A stretch of 56,225 nt of DNA from Verrucomicrobiota bacterium (GCA_963205455.1 CAUJJL010000184.1:1-56225), one strand, 5' to 3'; counted from the stretch's first letter, positions 24,404 to 33,243 are shown. A program made the numbers and translations. The notes: generated by a model from the letters alone, not told the origin.

Positions 24404-26842
24404 CTATTCAGCGTCCCCGGCCATGGCCTCAAACCACACCGGAGCCGCGTCTTGTGGCATCTCAACCTGGTAACCCAGCTCCTTGTAACCCGCCAATCGT
24501 CGGCGAAACATCGCGTTGGTGAGCGCATGGTTTCCGTCCAGATAGTCGAAGATTAAGGGATCGCGCTTCGATTCATGCACTCGGTTGAGTCGCCCGGCGT
24601 ATTGGATCAACCGCCCTTTGAACGAAATCGGCATCGAGAGGATCAACGTATCCAACCGCGGGAGATCAAACCCTTCCCCGATCAATGATGCAGTCGAGAA
24701 AAGCACGAAGGCCTTCCCAGTGTCGCAGCATTCCTCGATCCGTCGAAGCACATCCTTCCTGGCTTTCTTGCCCAACTGGCCGTCAAACCGAAAGCACGTC
24801 GTGCCAGTTGCCCGAACAGCAAAAGCGTTCTCAAGACGATCAAGATAGGCTTTACGATCGGCCAGAACAAGCGGTGACCGCCCCGCTGTCACACACTCCG
24901 CCAAGTCGGCGACTATAACTTCGACGCGACCTTCATCTTGAACGAGTGCTTCCCAAAAGGCGTGGATAGGCAGCCGAGCCCCTGCATCGGCTGGCATCGC
25001 CACAGTCGTGTGGCGAACTTTCACCGTCCTCGCGCCATCGGCAGGAGAGGAAACCATGTTATGCCGAATGGGGCCGCACTGGGCGAAGAGGAGTTCTTCC
25101 AATCGATCCTTCCGGATCGGCGTCGCCGTTAGGCCGTAAACTCGCCGGCTGGGACACGATTTTAGGACAACTTCAAACGACGCCGCCGGCACGTGGCGGC
25201 ACTCATCAACAATGACCAGACCATACCCACGCATCGCGGCATCCAAGCTTTCCGTCCGGGCCAGAGATGGCAGCATCGCGATGTCGAGCCGACCAGTAAG
25301 GCGCGGCAATTGACCACGCCAAAGACCAACTTCCTTGCGTTTCAATCCGAGGAAACGCATCGCGGTGTCCCTCCACTGATCCAGAAGGACCGTGCGATGA
25401 ACCAGTATGAGAGCCGACGTGCGAGCACGTGCAATCATGGCGCAGCCCATCACTGTTTTCCCCGCCCCAGGTGGGGCACAGAGCACACCAGTATCTTCCT
25501 GCAAGGTCTCCCGAATAGCCGTTTCCTGCTCTCGTCGCAGTTCGCCTTGGAACTTCCAATTCACCCGCGTTCCCGTCTGACGGCTATCCTGCAAGGCCAC
25601 CGTCCCACCAGCTGACTCAATGAGCGCAAGGCACTGATCCAAGGCGCCGCGAGGCAACACCAATCGGTCCGGATGCCATTCACCAGCGAAGAGAAATCGC
25701 GGCGTGTCAAATGTAGGGAATCGCAACCGGAGCTTCTCGTGAAAAACGGGATTCGGAAAAGTTGCCAGCCGTCGCAGGGCCGCCAAAAACGGTGTCGGCA
25801 GTGACCGGGGCACGTGAATCTGAGCATCCACGCGGACCGTGACTTCTCCTGTAAGCATCCCGCTGCGAATCCTGGGATGCGATAAATCCAACACGGCGGT
25901 GTCACCTTGCAGTGCGAAATCCTCGGACGCGGAACCATTCTGCGTGGGAGCCGAAAATGACGGCAAGGGAGCAATCCTCGCTAGAATCCTATCCAAGTCA
26001 CCGCGGGTGAGCCGCGTCAGGCTGGCCAGAAAATTCCATTGATCCTCGATTGGTTGCATCCGGGTATCGAGGAAAAGGGTGTTGCCGAGCTGGCGCGGCC
26101 CCTTGGCCAGCGGCAACGCAATCAGATTTCCAAAGCCACCGGAAGGGAGAGTGTCCTGATTGGGGAACAGCCGATCATACGCGTCTAAGCTCAGCGACGG
26201 GCGCGACGAAGAGGCCTTGGCCACCAGAATCGTCCCCAATCGCCTTGCCGACACCGCTGGCACCGGTTCGGCGAAAAAGATCCAGGCATGTGCACCGTTG
26301 CCGGATCGCGACCGCTCAACGGCGACTGCGACACCCACCCTATCAGCCGTATCGCGATATGCGCGCACATCATCCGACCAACCATCGCCGTCGAAGTCAG
26401 CCGCGAGGAACCGGCAGGTGTCATCTGTCGCAATGGCATACACGCCGAGAGTATGGATGCCCCGTAAATGGTCTTCGACGGAACGCTCATTGAGGACAGG
26501 AAATCGTTGGTGAAGACATTCCGCGCATTTTACTCGCGGTTTTTCGCAGATGCCCGAACGCCATTCATTGTCGCAAGCGGGTGTATAGCCGCTTTTCCCA
26601 GTTTTCTGATTCTCCCACCGCTTTGGATAGACGGATCGACGCGTGCCGAACATATCGAGAAAAAGCGCCACCTTTTCCTCAGGCGACGCTGGAGGCTGCG
26701 CCACGGCGGTGGCGGTCGCGATTTTGAACTGCCCGTCCGATTCTATGATTGCGAGTTCTTCTTCAATCTCCCGAGCCTTAGCTGTGAGTGCCGCCAATTG
26801 TTGCCGAAGATCGGCAGACCGACTGGAGGATTCGTTTTCCAC
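24404..26842 (-). CDS. TOTE-type archaeo-eukaryotic primase fused to superfamily 2 helicase
   Basis: 812 residues. A short coiled coil (about 8-36) precedes an archaeo-eukaryotic primase domain (about 55-275). That domain has a Cys cluster (C90, C99, C106, C109 in SGICEKPRVKCAEC), the metal-binding DxD of LAADFDGDGW (D149, D151) and the nucleotide motif SGNGAHAWIFF (180-190). A linker with a possible nuclease-like region (about 330-430) is followed by an SF2 helicase: Walker A APPGAGKT (456-463), DECRH box (546-550), LTATPIRKD and the helicase C motif QYAGRLNRVH. This architecture matches proteins named TOTE conflict-system primases. That name and the defence role are established only by comparative genomics, so the activity here is inferred. 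It lies just before a TA pair. Confidence 0.85.
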   Translation of the reverse strand: MENESSSRSADLRQQLAALTAKAREIEEELAIIESDGQFKIATATAVAQPPASPEEKVALFLDMFGTRRSVYPKRWENQKTGKSGYTPACDNEWRSGICEKPRVKCAECLHQRFPVLNERSVEDHLRGIHTLGVYAIATDDTCRFLAADFDGDGWSDDVRAYRDTADRVGVAVAVERSRSGNGAHAWIFFAEPVPAVSARRLGTILVAKASSSRPSLSLDAYDRLFPNQDTLPSGGFGNLIALPLAKGPRQLGNTLFLDTRMQPIEDQWNFLASLTRLTRGDLDRILARIAPLPSFSAPTQNGSASEDFALQGDTAVLDLSHPRIRSGMLTGEVTVRVDAQIHVPRSLPTPFLAALRRLATFPNPVFHEKLRLRFPTFDTPRFLFAGEWHPDRLVLPRGALDQCLALIESAGGTVALQDSRQTGTRVNWKFQGELRREQETAIRETLQEDTGVLCAPPGAGKTVMGCAMIARARTSALILVHRTVLLDQWRDTAMRFLGLKRKEVGLWRGQLPRLTGRLDIAMLPSLARTESLDAAMRGYGLVIVDECRHVPAASFEVVLKSCPSRRVYGLTATPIRKDRLEELLFAQCGPIRHNMVSSPADGARTVKVRHTTVAMPADAGARLPIHAFWEALVQDEGRVEVIVADLAECVTAGRSPLVLADRKAYLDRLENAFAVRATGTTCFRFDGQLGKKARKDVLRRIEECCDTGKAFVLFSTASLIGEGFDLPRLDTLILSMPISFKGRLIQYAGRLNRVHESKRDPLIFDYLDGNHALTNAMFRRRLAGYKELGYQVEMPQDAAPVWFEAMAGDAE

Positions 26843-27006
26843 ACGAACAAAATAGAGTGGCTCCAGCTTCCGCCAACTGGAAACTCAAATTACCCTGCCG
26901 TCTGGCGAAGGGCCGTGCCGACGGGGATGCTCACTTCAATTCGTCTCCTCGAGTCCACTTAGTGTCGGGACGCGGTCCGCATGCCCCGACGCCCTTGGCA
27001 CTGAGC

Positions 27007-27417
27007 CTAAGTCTGAGGCGCCTCATTTTCCTGAGGCCTTGTGCCGTTTTGAAGGGGAACAGGAGACTCGCCCGGTTGGGCGGTAAAGTTGAGAGTCGGA
27101 AGGCAAAGCATCGGCCAGGGGCCGCGAGCCGTGAGGTTGCACACCATTTCTCGAACGGCACAATAGAGCAACGAGGTCCCACTGATTTGAACAAGCCGGT
27201 CTGGATCCCCTTCAAAAGTAGGCGCAACCGCAAAAAATCCAACGATTTCAAAAGAGCCCAAGTTGTGACGGGCAATTTTCCCAGCGTCAGCCCAACGGAA
27301 GATGGTGCGCGGGCAGATGCCGAGGCGTTCAGCTATGGAGCGGGCCTTGCTGAACTTGCGCGCGGCGAGATCGACGGACCCGCCACGCAGCGGAATTGAT
27401 TTTGTGGTCGAGTTCAT
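27007..27417 (-). CDS. Helix-turn-helix fused to C-terminal half of a SecB-like chaperone
   Basis: 136 residues from MNSTTKSIPL; in-frame starts exist up to 27486. Residues 23-51 (SKARSIAERLGICPRTIFRWADAGKI) form a MerR/excisionase-like helix-turn-helix. From residue 54 the sequence resembles the second half of SecB: SFEIVGF, then ISGTSLLYCAVREMVCNL, TARGPWPMLCLPTLNF (compare SecB LFPYARE and TFPQLNLAPVNF). The N-terminal half of SecB is absent. SecB-like proteins guard antitoxins in toxin-antitoxin-chaperone modules, whose antitoxins carry DNA-binding domains. This chain may be a deletion fusion of an antitoxin-like gene with its chaperone, or a genuine two-domain regulator. The SecB match is by eye. 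Confidence 0.6.
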   Translation of the reverse strand: MNSTTKSIPLRGGSVDLAARKFSKARSIAERLGICPRTIFRWADAGKIARHNLGSFEIVGFFAVAPTFEGDPDRLVQISGTSLLYCAVREMVCNLTARGPWPMLCLPTLNFTAQPGESPVPLQNGTRPQENEAPQT

Positions 27418-27898
27418 GGCACCAGCTTCGTCCGCTGCGCGACGCAATGCCATCGCGTGCGCCTGCCGGGTTTGTGGTAGATGCACTACCGCAAAATCGG
27501 TAGGGCGTTTTCATGGTTCGGTCGTCCGAGGCTACGACGCGCGGGGCACGTGGGCGAACGGCCTGTGGCACTTGTTTGGCTCCAGACGCAATACCCTAAC
27601 GAGTTCGTTGGTTTCGGAGCCGCTGAAAACGAGCCACCAATTCGAGCCGGTCGGCAGCGCCGGGCCTACCGTATTCACGGTAGAGCCAAACAAGTGCCCA
27701 AAGCCTTCCCGCTTCACCCTCGTCCACTTTTTGTCCGCCAAAATGAGCCGAATTCGCGCCGCATTGAAGGCGCCATCACGCGAAATGTGGCAGTCTCCTC
27801 GTCACAGTTTCCTCCCATATTCACAGGAAACTGGGGGTGCTCGCCGACGGAACTAGGCTTGGCACAGGCGCGCAAACGGGCTGTATGGAGCGTTCTCG
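27418..27898. other. 481-bp gap before hen1
   Basis: No gene is confidently seen. A minus-strand frame of 69 codons (27532-27741) overlaps the inverted repeat described separately, and its ends are encoded by the repeat arms, so it is not called. The stretch probably holds the promoters of the flanking divergent genes. Confidence 0.5.
27567..27698. repeat. 132-bp element with perfect 16-bp terminal inverted repeats
   Basis: Arms GGCACTTGTTTGGCTC (27567-27582) and its exact reverse complement (27683-27698) enclose 100 nt. Inside lies a second hairpin, CTACCGT-ATTC-ACGGTAG (27666-27683), abutting the right arm. It could be a palindromic mobile element, a structured RNA or a recombination site. 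No target-site duplication is obvious. Confidence 0.7.
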
Positions 27899-29296
27899 AT
27901 GCTGCTCTCGCTTTCAACGACTCATCGCCCGGCGACCGATCTGGGCTACCTGCTGCGGAAAAATCCCGGCAGGCCGCAGTCGTTCAACCTGAGCTTCGGC
28001 ACGGCCCATGTCTTCTATCCGGAGGCAACCAACGAGCGCTGCACTTGCGCCTTGTTGGTCGAGATTGATCCGGTCGGACTCGTTCGGAATCGCAAAGGCC
28101 CCGGCGACGAAGGCCTCTTGGATCAGTATGTCAACGACCGGCCCTATGCCGCGTCGTCCTTTCTGAGCGTGGCCATTGCCGACGTTTTCGGCACCGCCCT
28201 GTCCGGTGCCAGCAAAGAGCGCCCCGATTTGGTGGAGACGCCACTTCCGCTTGAAGTGGAAATTCCGGTCGCGCCTTGCCGCGGCGGCGAGGCGTTCCTG
28301 CGTGGTCTCTTCGAGCCGTTGGGCTACGCGGTGGCGGCCGAGCAGTTGCCGTTAGATGAAAAATTTCCGCAATGGGGATCGAGTCGCTGCTATCAAATCA
28401 AGCTGGCTGGCTCCCTCCCTCTGCACGTTTTGCTGAGTCACCTTTATGTGCTTCTGCCCGTCCTCGATAACGACAAGCACTACTGGGTCGGGGACGACGA
28501 GGTGGAGAAACTGCTTCGGCATGGCGAGGGCTGGCTGGCGAATCATCCCCAGCGTGAAGTCATCACCCGCCGTTATCTGAAGCACCAGCGAAGCCTTTTC
28601 ACTGAGGCGTTTGCCCGTCTGAACGATGAAAGCGATCCGGCGCCCGACGAGGTCGCCGTCGCACACGCGCAGGAGGAGGCCGAAATCGAACGGGCGTTGA
28701 GCCTGAACGACCAACGCATGGGAACCGTGCTGGCCGCGCTTTTGGCATCGAATGCGACGACTGTTCTCGACCTCGGTTGCGGTGAAGGCCGTCTGCTCAA
28801 ACTGCTGTTGAAGGAGCGCCAAATCACTCGCGTGGTCGGCGTGGATGTTTCCCATCGCGCCCTCGAATTCGCGGCCGAAAACCTGAATTTGGAGCGGTTG
28901 CCGCCGATGGTGAAGGAGAAGATCCAACTTCTCCACGGGTCGTTGATGTATCGTGACGCGCGCTTGGCTGGCTTCGAAGCCGCGTCTGTTGTCGAAGTGA
29001 TCGAGCACCTTGACCCGCCGAGGTTGGCAGCTTTCGAGCGCGTCGTATTTGAATTTGCCAAGCCCGGCACGGTCGTCGTCACGACGCCCAACAGCGAATA
29101 TAACGTGAAGTGGGAAACGCTGCCGGCAGGAAAATTCCGCCACAAAGACCATCGGTTCGAGTGGAACCGCGCGCAGTTCCAAGCCTGGGCGAATGGCATT
29201 GCGGAGCGCTTCGGCTACCGCCTTCGGTTCGGAGCAATCGGTCCGGAGGATGCCATGGTCGGCTCACCCACTCAAATGGCGGTGTTTTCGCGGTGA
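27899..29296 (+). CDS. hen1: 3'-terminal RNA ribose 2'-O-methyltransferase Hen1
   Basis: 465 residues, matching the length of characterised bacterial Hen1. It methylates the 2'-OH at an RNA break during repair by Pnkp, so that the same site cannot be cut again. The N-terminal half (1-250; LLSLSTTHRPATDLGYLLRK, SFGTAHVFYPEA) is the region that activates the Pnkp ligase. The C-terminal methyltransferase has the SAM motif VLDLGCGEGRLL (289-300). The Mn-binding residues lie at E366, E369, H370 (EVIEHL) and H418, the same numbering known for the clostridial enzyme. Its stop overlaps the pnkp GTG start by 4 bp (GTGA). Confidence 0.96.
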   Translation: MLLSLSTTHRPATDLGYLLRKNPGRPQSFNLSFGTAHVFYPEATNERCTCALLVEIDPVGLVRNRKGPGDEGLLDQYVNDRPYAASSFLSVAIADVFGTALSGASKERPDLVETPLPLEVEIPVAPCRGGEAFLRGLFEPLGYAVAAEQLPLDEKFPQWGSSRCYQIKLAGSLPLHVLLSHLYVLLPVLDNDKHYWVGDDEVEKLLRHGEGWLANHPQREVITRRYLKHQRSLFTEAFARLNDESDPAPDEVAVAHAQEEAEIERALSLNDQRMGTVLAALLASNATTVLDLGCGEGRLLKLLLKERQITRVVGVDVSHRALEFAAENLNLERLPPMVKEKIQLLHGSLMYRDARLAGFEAASVVEVIEHLDPPRLAAFERVVFEFAKPGTVVVTTPNSEYNVKWETLPAGKFRHKDHRFEWNRAQFQAWANGIAERFGYRLRFGAIGPEDAMVGSPTQMAVFSR

Positions 29297-31836
29297 AAAT
29301 CACGATTCCAGAACTCTCGCTTGTGGTCCTCGTCGGCGTGTCCGGCTCGGGTAAGAGCACGTTCGGACGAAAGCATTTCAAGCCGACCGAGATTCTGTCG
29401 TCTGACTTTTGCCGAGGGCTGGTATCCGATGACGAGAACAACCAAGCCGCCACCAAGGATGCTTTCGAGATTCTGAACTTCATCGCGCGAAAGCGCCTTG
29501 CCGCAGGCAAGCTGACGGTGGTTGACGCCACCAACGTTCAGCCGGAAGCCCGGAAGCCGCTGGTCCAATTGGCGCGTGATTTCCACTGCCTGCCTGTGGC
29601 CATCGTGCTGAATGTCCCGGAGCGCACCGCGCACGATCGCAACGCGTCGCGTCCGGATCGGAACTTTGGCCCGCACGTGGTCCGCCAGCAGATGCAGCAG
29701 TTGCACCGCTCCCTCCGCAATCTGGAACGCGAGGGGTTCCGCCATGTTTTTGTGCTCCGGACTCCGGAAGAAATCGACGCCGTGACCGTCGAGCGTCAGC
29801 CGCTTTGGAATAATCTCAAGCATGAGCAAGGGCCGTTCGACATCGTCGGCGACGTGCACGGTTGCTTCGACGAGTTGGTCGAATTGCTCGGGAAGCTCGG
29901 TTATTCGGTCGACGTCGACACGTTCAAGGTCACACCGCCCGCCTGTCGGAAACTGGTTTTCGTCGGCGACTTGGTGGACCGCGGACCCAAGATTCCGCAG
30001 GTGCTAAAGCTCGTGATGAACGCCGTCGCCGACGACGTGGCGCTGTGCGTCCCGGGCAATCATGATGTGAAGCTCATGCGTAAATTGCGCGGGCGGGATG
30101 TCCAGATCACCCATGGATTGGCCGATTCGCTAGCCCAATTGGAGAGCGAAACCGAGGAGTTCCGCGCGAAAGTCGCCGAATTCATCGACGACCTCGTGAG
30201 TCACTACGTGCTCGACGGCGGACGGCTCGTGGTCGCGCACGCCGGCATGAAGGAGTCGATGCAAGGGCGCGGATCGGGCGCCGTGCGCGATTTTGCGCTC
30301 TTCGGCGAGACCACCGGCGAGACCGATGAATTCGGCCTGCCGGTCCGGTATAACTGGGCGGCCGAGTATCGCGGCCAAGCCATGGTTGTCTATGGCCACA
30401 CCCCTGTGCCTCAGCCGGAATGGCTCAACCGCACGCTCAATATCGACACTGGATGCGTGTTTGGCGGCCAGCTCACCGCCTTGCGGTATCCAGAAAAGGA
30501 AATCGTCTCCGTGCCGACGGTGCGCACCTATGCCGAACCAAAGCGGCCCTTTCTAGCGCCAGATGCCCAGGCCCCGGCCCTCGATGCGCAGCAGCAACAC
30601 GACGACTTGCTGGATTTGGCCGATGTCATCGGCAAGCGGATCGTTGGGACGCGCCTGCATCACAACGTCACCATCCGAGAGGAAAACGCCACGGCCGCGC
30701 TCGAGGTGATGAGCCGGTTTGCAGCGAACCCCAAGTGGCTGATCTATCTTCCGCCGACCATGTCCCCGTGCGAAACCAGCAAGGAAGCAGGCCTGCTGGA
30801 GCATCCCGCCGAGGCGTTCGCGTATTATCGGCACGAGGGCGTTGGCCGGGTAATCTGTGAGCAAAAGCACATGGGTTCGCGCGCGGTCGTCGTCGTTTGC
30901 CGCGATGCCAGCGTGGCCAAGAAACGTTTCGGCGTCGTCGCCGACGAAATCGGCATTTGCTACACACGCACCGGACGGCGATTTTTCGACGACGAAAAGA
31001 TTGAGCGCACTTTTCTTGAGCGCGCGAACGCCGCCGTCACGCGTGCTGGCCTCTGGGACGAGCTGAAGACCGGTTGGGTCTGCCTCGATTGCGAACTGAT
31101 GCCTTGGTCCGCCAAGGCCCAGGCGCTTTTGCAGGAGCAATACGCACCGGTGGGCGTCGCGGCTGAAACGATGCTTGGCCGCTCAGTGGAACTCCTACGG
31201 CAGGCGAGCGGACGCGGCCTGTCAGTTGACAGGCTGCTGGCTCGCACCGCGCAGCGAAAGTCGATGGCGGACGCCTACGTCGCAGCTTATCGCCATTATT
31301 GCTGGCCCGTTTCGTCCGTGGACGACCTCAAGCTGGCACCGTTTCACCTGCTCGCAACCGAAGGGCAGGTGCATGTGGACAAGCCGCATTCGTGGCACAT
31401 GGACACCCTCGCGAAGCTCGCGGGGGACATCCTGATTGCGACCAATCACCGCTTCGTCGAAGTCACCGACGAGGCCAGTGTAGCCGAAGGGATTCGCTGG
31501 TGGCAGGAACTGACCGGCAGTGGTGGCGAAGGCATGGTCGTAAAGCCCGCTGATTTCATCGCCCGTGGCCGTCGCGGCCTGCTCCAACCTGCGGTAAAAT
31601 GCCGCGGCCCGGAATACCTGCGGATCATCTACGGCCCGGAATACACCGCGCCCGAGAATCTCGAACGTCTCCGTTCGCGCGGCCTCCAAGCCAAGCGCTC
31701 GCTTGCGCTGCGGGAATTCGCGTTGGGCGTCGAAGGCTTGGAGCGGTTTGTCCGGAAGGAGCCTTTGCGCCGCGTCCACGAATGCGTCTTTGGCGTCCTC
31801 GCCCTTGAAAGCGAGCCAGTCGATCCAAGGCTGTAG
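29293..31836 (+). CDS. pnkp: Polynucleotide kinase-phosphatase-ligase Pnkp
   Basis: 847 residues from the GTG at 29293; the frame is open upstream to 29110, but that part is antisense-like sequence inside hen1. Three modules heal and seal RNA breaks. The kinase has P-loop GVSGSGKS (K21, S22), D38, R41 and R116. The metallophosphatase has GDVHGC (D187, H189), VGDLVDRG and PGNHD. The C-terminal adenylyltransferase/ligase has the probable nucleotidyl lysine in EQKHMGSR. Kinase and first phosphatase residues match the positions reported for the Clostridium thermocellum enzyme. Such ligase modules need Hen1 to seal. The coupled hen1-pnkp order is standard. Confidence 0.96.
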   Translation: MKITIPELSLVVLVGVSGSGKSTFGRKHFKPTEILSSDFCRGLVSDDENNQAATKDAFEILNFIARKRLAAGKLTVVDATNVQPEARKPLVQLARDFHCLPVAIVLNVPERTAHDRNASRPDRNFGPHVVRQQMQQLHRSLRNLEREGFRHVFVLRTPEEIDAVTVERQPLWNNLKHEQGPFDIVGDVHGCFDELVELLGKLGYSVDVDTFKVTPPACRKLVFVGDLVDRGPKIPQVLKLVMNAVADDVALCVPGNHDVKLMRKLRGRDVQITHGLADSLAQLESETEEFRAKVAEFIDDLVSHYVLDGGRLVVAHAGMKESMQGRGSGAVRDFALFGETTGETDEFGLPVRYNWAAEYRGQAMVVYGHTPVPQPEWLNRTLNIDTGCVFGGQLTALRYPEKEIVSVPTVRTYAEPKRPFLAPDAQAPALDAQQQHDDLLDLADVIGKRIVGTRLHHNVTIREENATAALEVMSRFAANPKWLIYLPPTMSPCETSKEAGLLEHPAEAFAYYRHEGVGRVICEQKHMGSRAVVVVCRDASVAKKRFGVVADEIGICYTRTGRRFFDDEKIERTFLERANAAVTRAGLWDELKTGWVCLDCELMPWSAKAQALLQEQYAPVGVAAETMLGRSVELLRQASGRGLSVDRLLARTAQRKSMADAYVAAYRHYCWPVSSVDDLKLAPFHLLATEGQVHVDKPHSWHMDTLAKLAGDILIATNHRFVEVTDEASVAEGIRWWQELTGSGGEGMVVKPADFIARGRRGLLQPAVKCRGPEYLRIIYGPEYTAPENLERLRSRGLQAKRSLALREFALGVEGLERFVRKEPLRRVHECVFGVLALESEPVDPRL

Positions 31837-31905
31837 CAGAGAATCCAGTTCCTGGTTTATGCACAGATGACCCCGAAGGCCGCTTTTTAAACTCCGGACG
31901 GCTCC

Positions 31906-33003
31906 GTGGTAGACGAGAAGGGGCGTTTGATTTACGTCAGCGGCGAACGTTTTCGTCGGGACATCGTAGAAGGGAATTGCTGCTTCCTCTGCGGCAATGC
32001 GCCCTCCGGCAATGAATTCACGGACGAACACATAATCCCAGACTGGGTGCTGCGAGAGTTCTCACTGCATGAGCGCAAGGTAACCCTGTCCAATGGAGCC
32101 ACGTTGCCTTATTCGCAGGATCGAGTGCCGTGCTGCACGGCGTGCAATTCCTTGCTCGGGCAGTCCGTGGAGCAGCCCATCAGCCAAATAATCAAGGAGG
32201 GCTATGCTGCGGTGATTGAATTCATCCAGAAAGAGACGCCATGGCCGCTCTTCGCATGGATGAATCTGCTGTTCCTTAAGACGCATCTCAAGGATCGCAC
32301 GCTTAGGTATTCCTTGGACGCCCGTCAGGGCACGGAGAAGATCGCGGATTTCTACGATTGGTCACCGATGCATCACATCCATTGCATCGTCCGCGCATAC
32401 TACACAGGTGCAAAACTCGACCCGCGACTGATGGGATCAGTTTTCATTTTGCCGACTAAAAATCGCGAATGGTTCGAGCGTTTCGATTACGCCGATTTTT
32501 CTCATCACAAAACGATGATGATTCGCCTCGGGGAAACGGCAGTCGTCTGCGTGCTGGATGATGCCTGCGCAACCTACTCGCTTCTGAAGGATTGGTTCGC
32601 ACCCAAGCTGGGTGGAGCACTCTCGCCTGTTCAGTTGCGTGAAATTCTGGCGCGGTTTGCGCACGCCAATGCCGCTATTCGCACCCGCCCAGAATTCCAT
32701 ACGACCTTTGAAGCGGGACGGCCCTACATTTCGGTCACTCATCCCGACCAATTCGAAACTGATCCGGGCGATCCTCTTCTACTCGGAAAACTGATGGAGC
32801 ATACGTGTGTGCCCTTGGTGAAGGGCTATCTCGCCAAAAACGAGGACGAGGTGATTAAGGGAATTCGTTCCGGCGGGTGGACCTTTCTCATTACGCCAGA
32901 TGGCAAATTCGACGACCGGTCCATGGAACCGCTGTCTTCGAATAGGAACTCGGGAAATCAACAGTCTAGCCCGCTCTCGAATACGGCGCGGCGCTTGGGC
33001 TGA
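31906..33003 (+). CDS. HNH-type zinc-ribbon protein, putative nuclease
   Basis: 365 residues from a GTG 69 bp after pnkp. An N-terminal treble-clef HNH-like motif is visible: CFLCG (C26, C29), EHIIPDWV (E41, H42), then CCTACN (C77, C80, N81). This spacing fits HNH nucleases of the restriction and defence kind. The remaining 270 residues (about 90-365) show no domain I recognise. Some have mixed helical character (IKEGYAAVIEFIQKETPWPLFAWMNLLFLKT), and the last 25 are polar and probably disordered. Position and strand suggest co-transcription with hen1-pnkp. Whether it cuts RNA or DNA is unknown. Its 3' end overlaps the recombinase relic on the opposite strand. Confidence 0.75.
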   Translation: MVDEKGRLIYVSGERFRRDIVEGNCCFLCGNAPSGNEFTDEHIIPDWVLREFSLHERKVTLSNGATLPYSQDRVPCCTACNSLLGQSVEQPISQIIKEGYAAVIEFIQKETPWPLFAWMNLLFLKTHLKDRTLRYSLDARQGTEKIADFYDWSPMHHIHCIVRAYYTGAKLDPRLMGSVFILPTKNREWFERFDYADFSHHKTMMIRLGETAVVCVLDDACATYSLLKDWFAPKLGGALSPVQLREILARFAHANAAIRTRPEFHTTFEAGRPYISVTHPDQFETDPGDPLLLGKLMEHTCVPLVKGYLAKNEDEVIKGIRSGGWTFLITPDGKFDDRSMEPLSSNRNSGNQQSSPLSNTARRLG

Positions 33004-33243
33004 TCGCCAGCTTCACCTCGATTCGCTTCTTCTTGTCGACGTAGTGCGCCGATGCCGTGCGGATGTCCCGGTGACCAAGATGCCGACAGGCGGCCTCTAT
33101 GCCTAACGTCAAGGTGATGAGCAAACCGCTTTCCTTCCGAAGCGAGTGAATCGCCTTCTGCTGGCGCACGCCTTTGGCTCGGAGTCAGGCATTGGGTTCG
33201 CGCCAGGTGCAATCGCAGCGATAGTAATCGCAGGTCGCAGCAG
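32966..33243 (-). pseudogene. Tyrosine recombinase/integrase C-terminal relic
   Basis: In one minus-strand frame the sequence reads TCDYYRCDCTWREPNA, then a TGA at 33185-33187 where a Trp or similar would be expected, then LRAKGVRQQKAIHSLRKESG (HxxR box) and LGHRDIRTASAHYVDKKKR (box with GH and the nucleophile Tyr). This is the catalytic end of a phage-type integrase. The N-terminal domains are missing and a stop interrupts the rest, so it is inactive. It marks the right end of the island that starts at tRNA-Asn and overlaps the HNH gene's 3' end by 38 bp. Confidence 0.75.

Noticed and set aside
27567..27698. attC site of an integron
   Set aside because: The element is palindromic and contains CCTAAC and GTTGG, but the RYYYAAC and GTTRRRY core boxes are not matched and the spacing is wrong. 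No integron integrase gene is near.
27532..27741. Small minus-strand protein of 69 residues
   Set aside because: The frame overlaps the inverted repeat and its two ends are encoded by the repeat arms, so the frame is better explained by the repeat than by a gene.
29110..29292. Upstream extension of Pnkp by 61 codons
   Set aside because: It overlaps the conserved catalytic end of hen1; starting at GTG 29293 places the kinase residues at the positions known from characterised enzymes.
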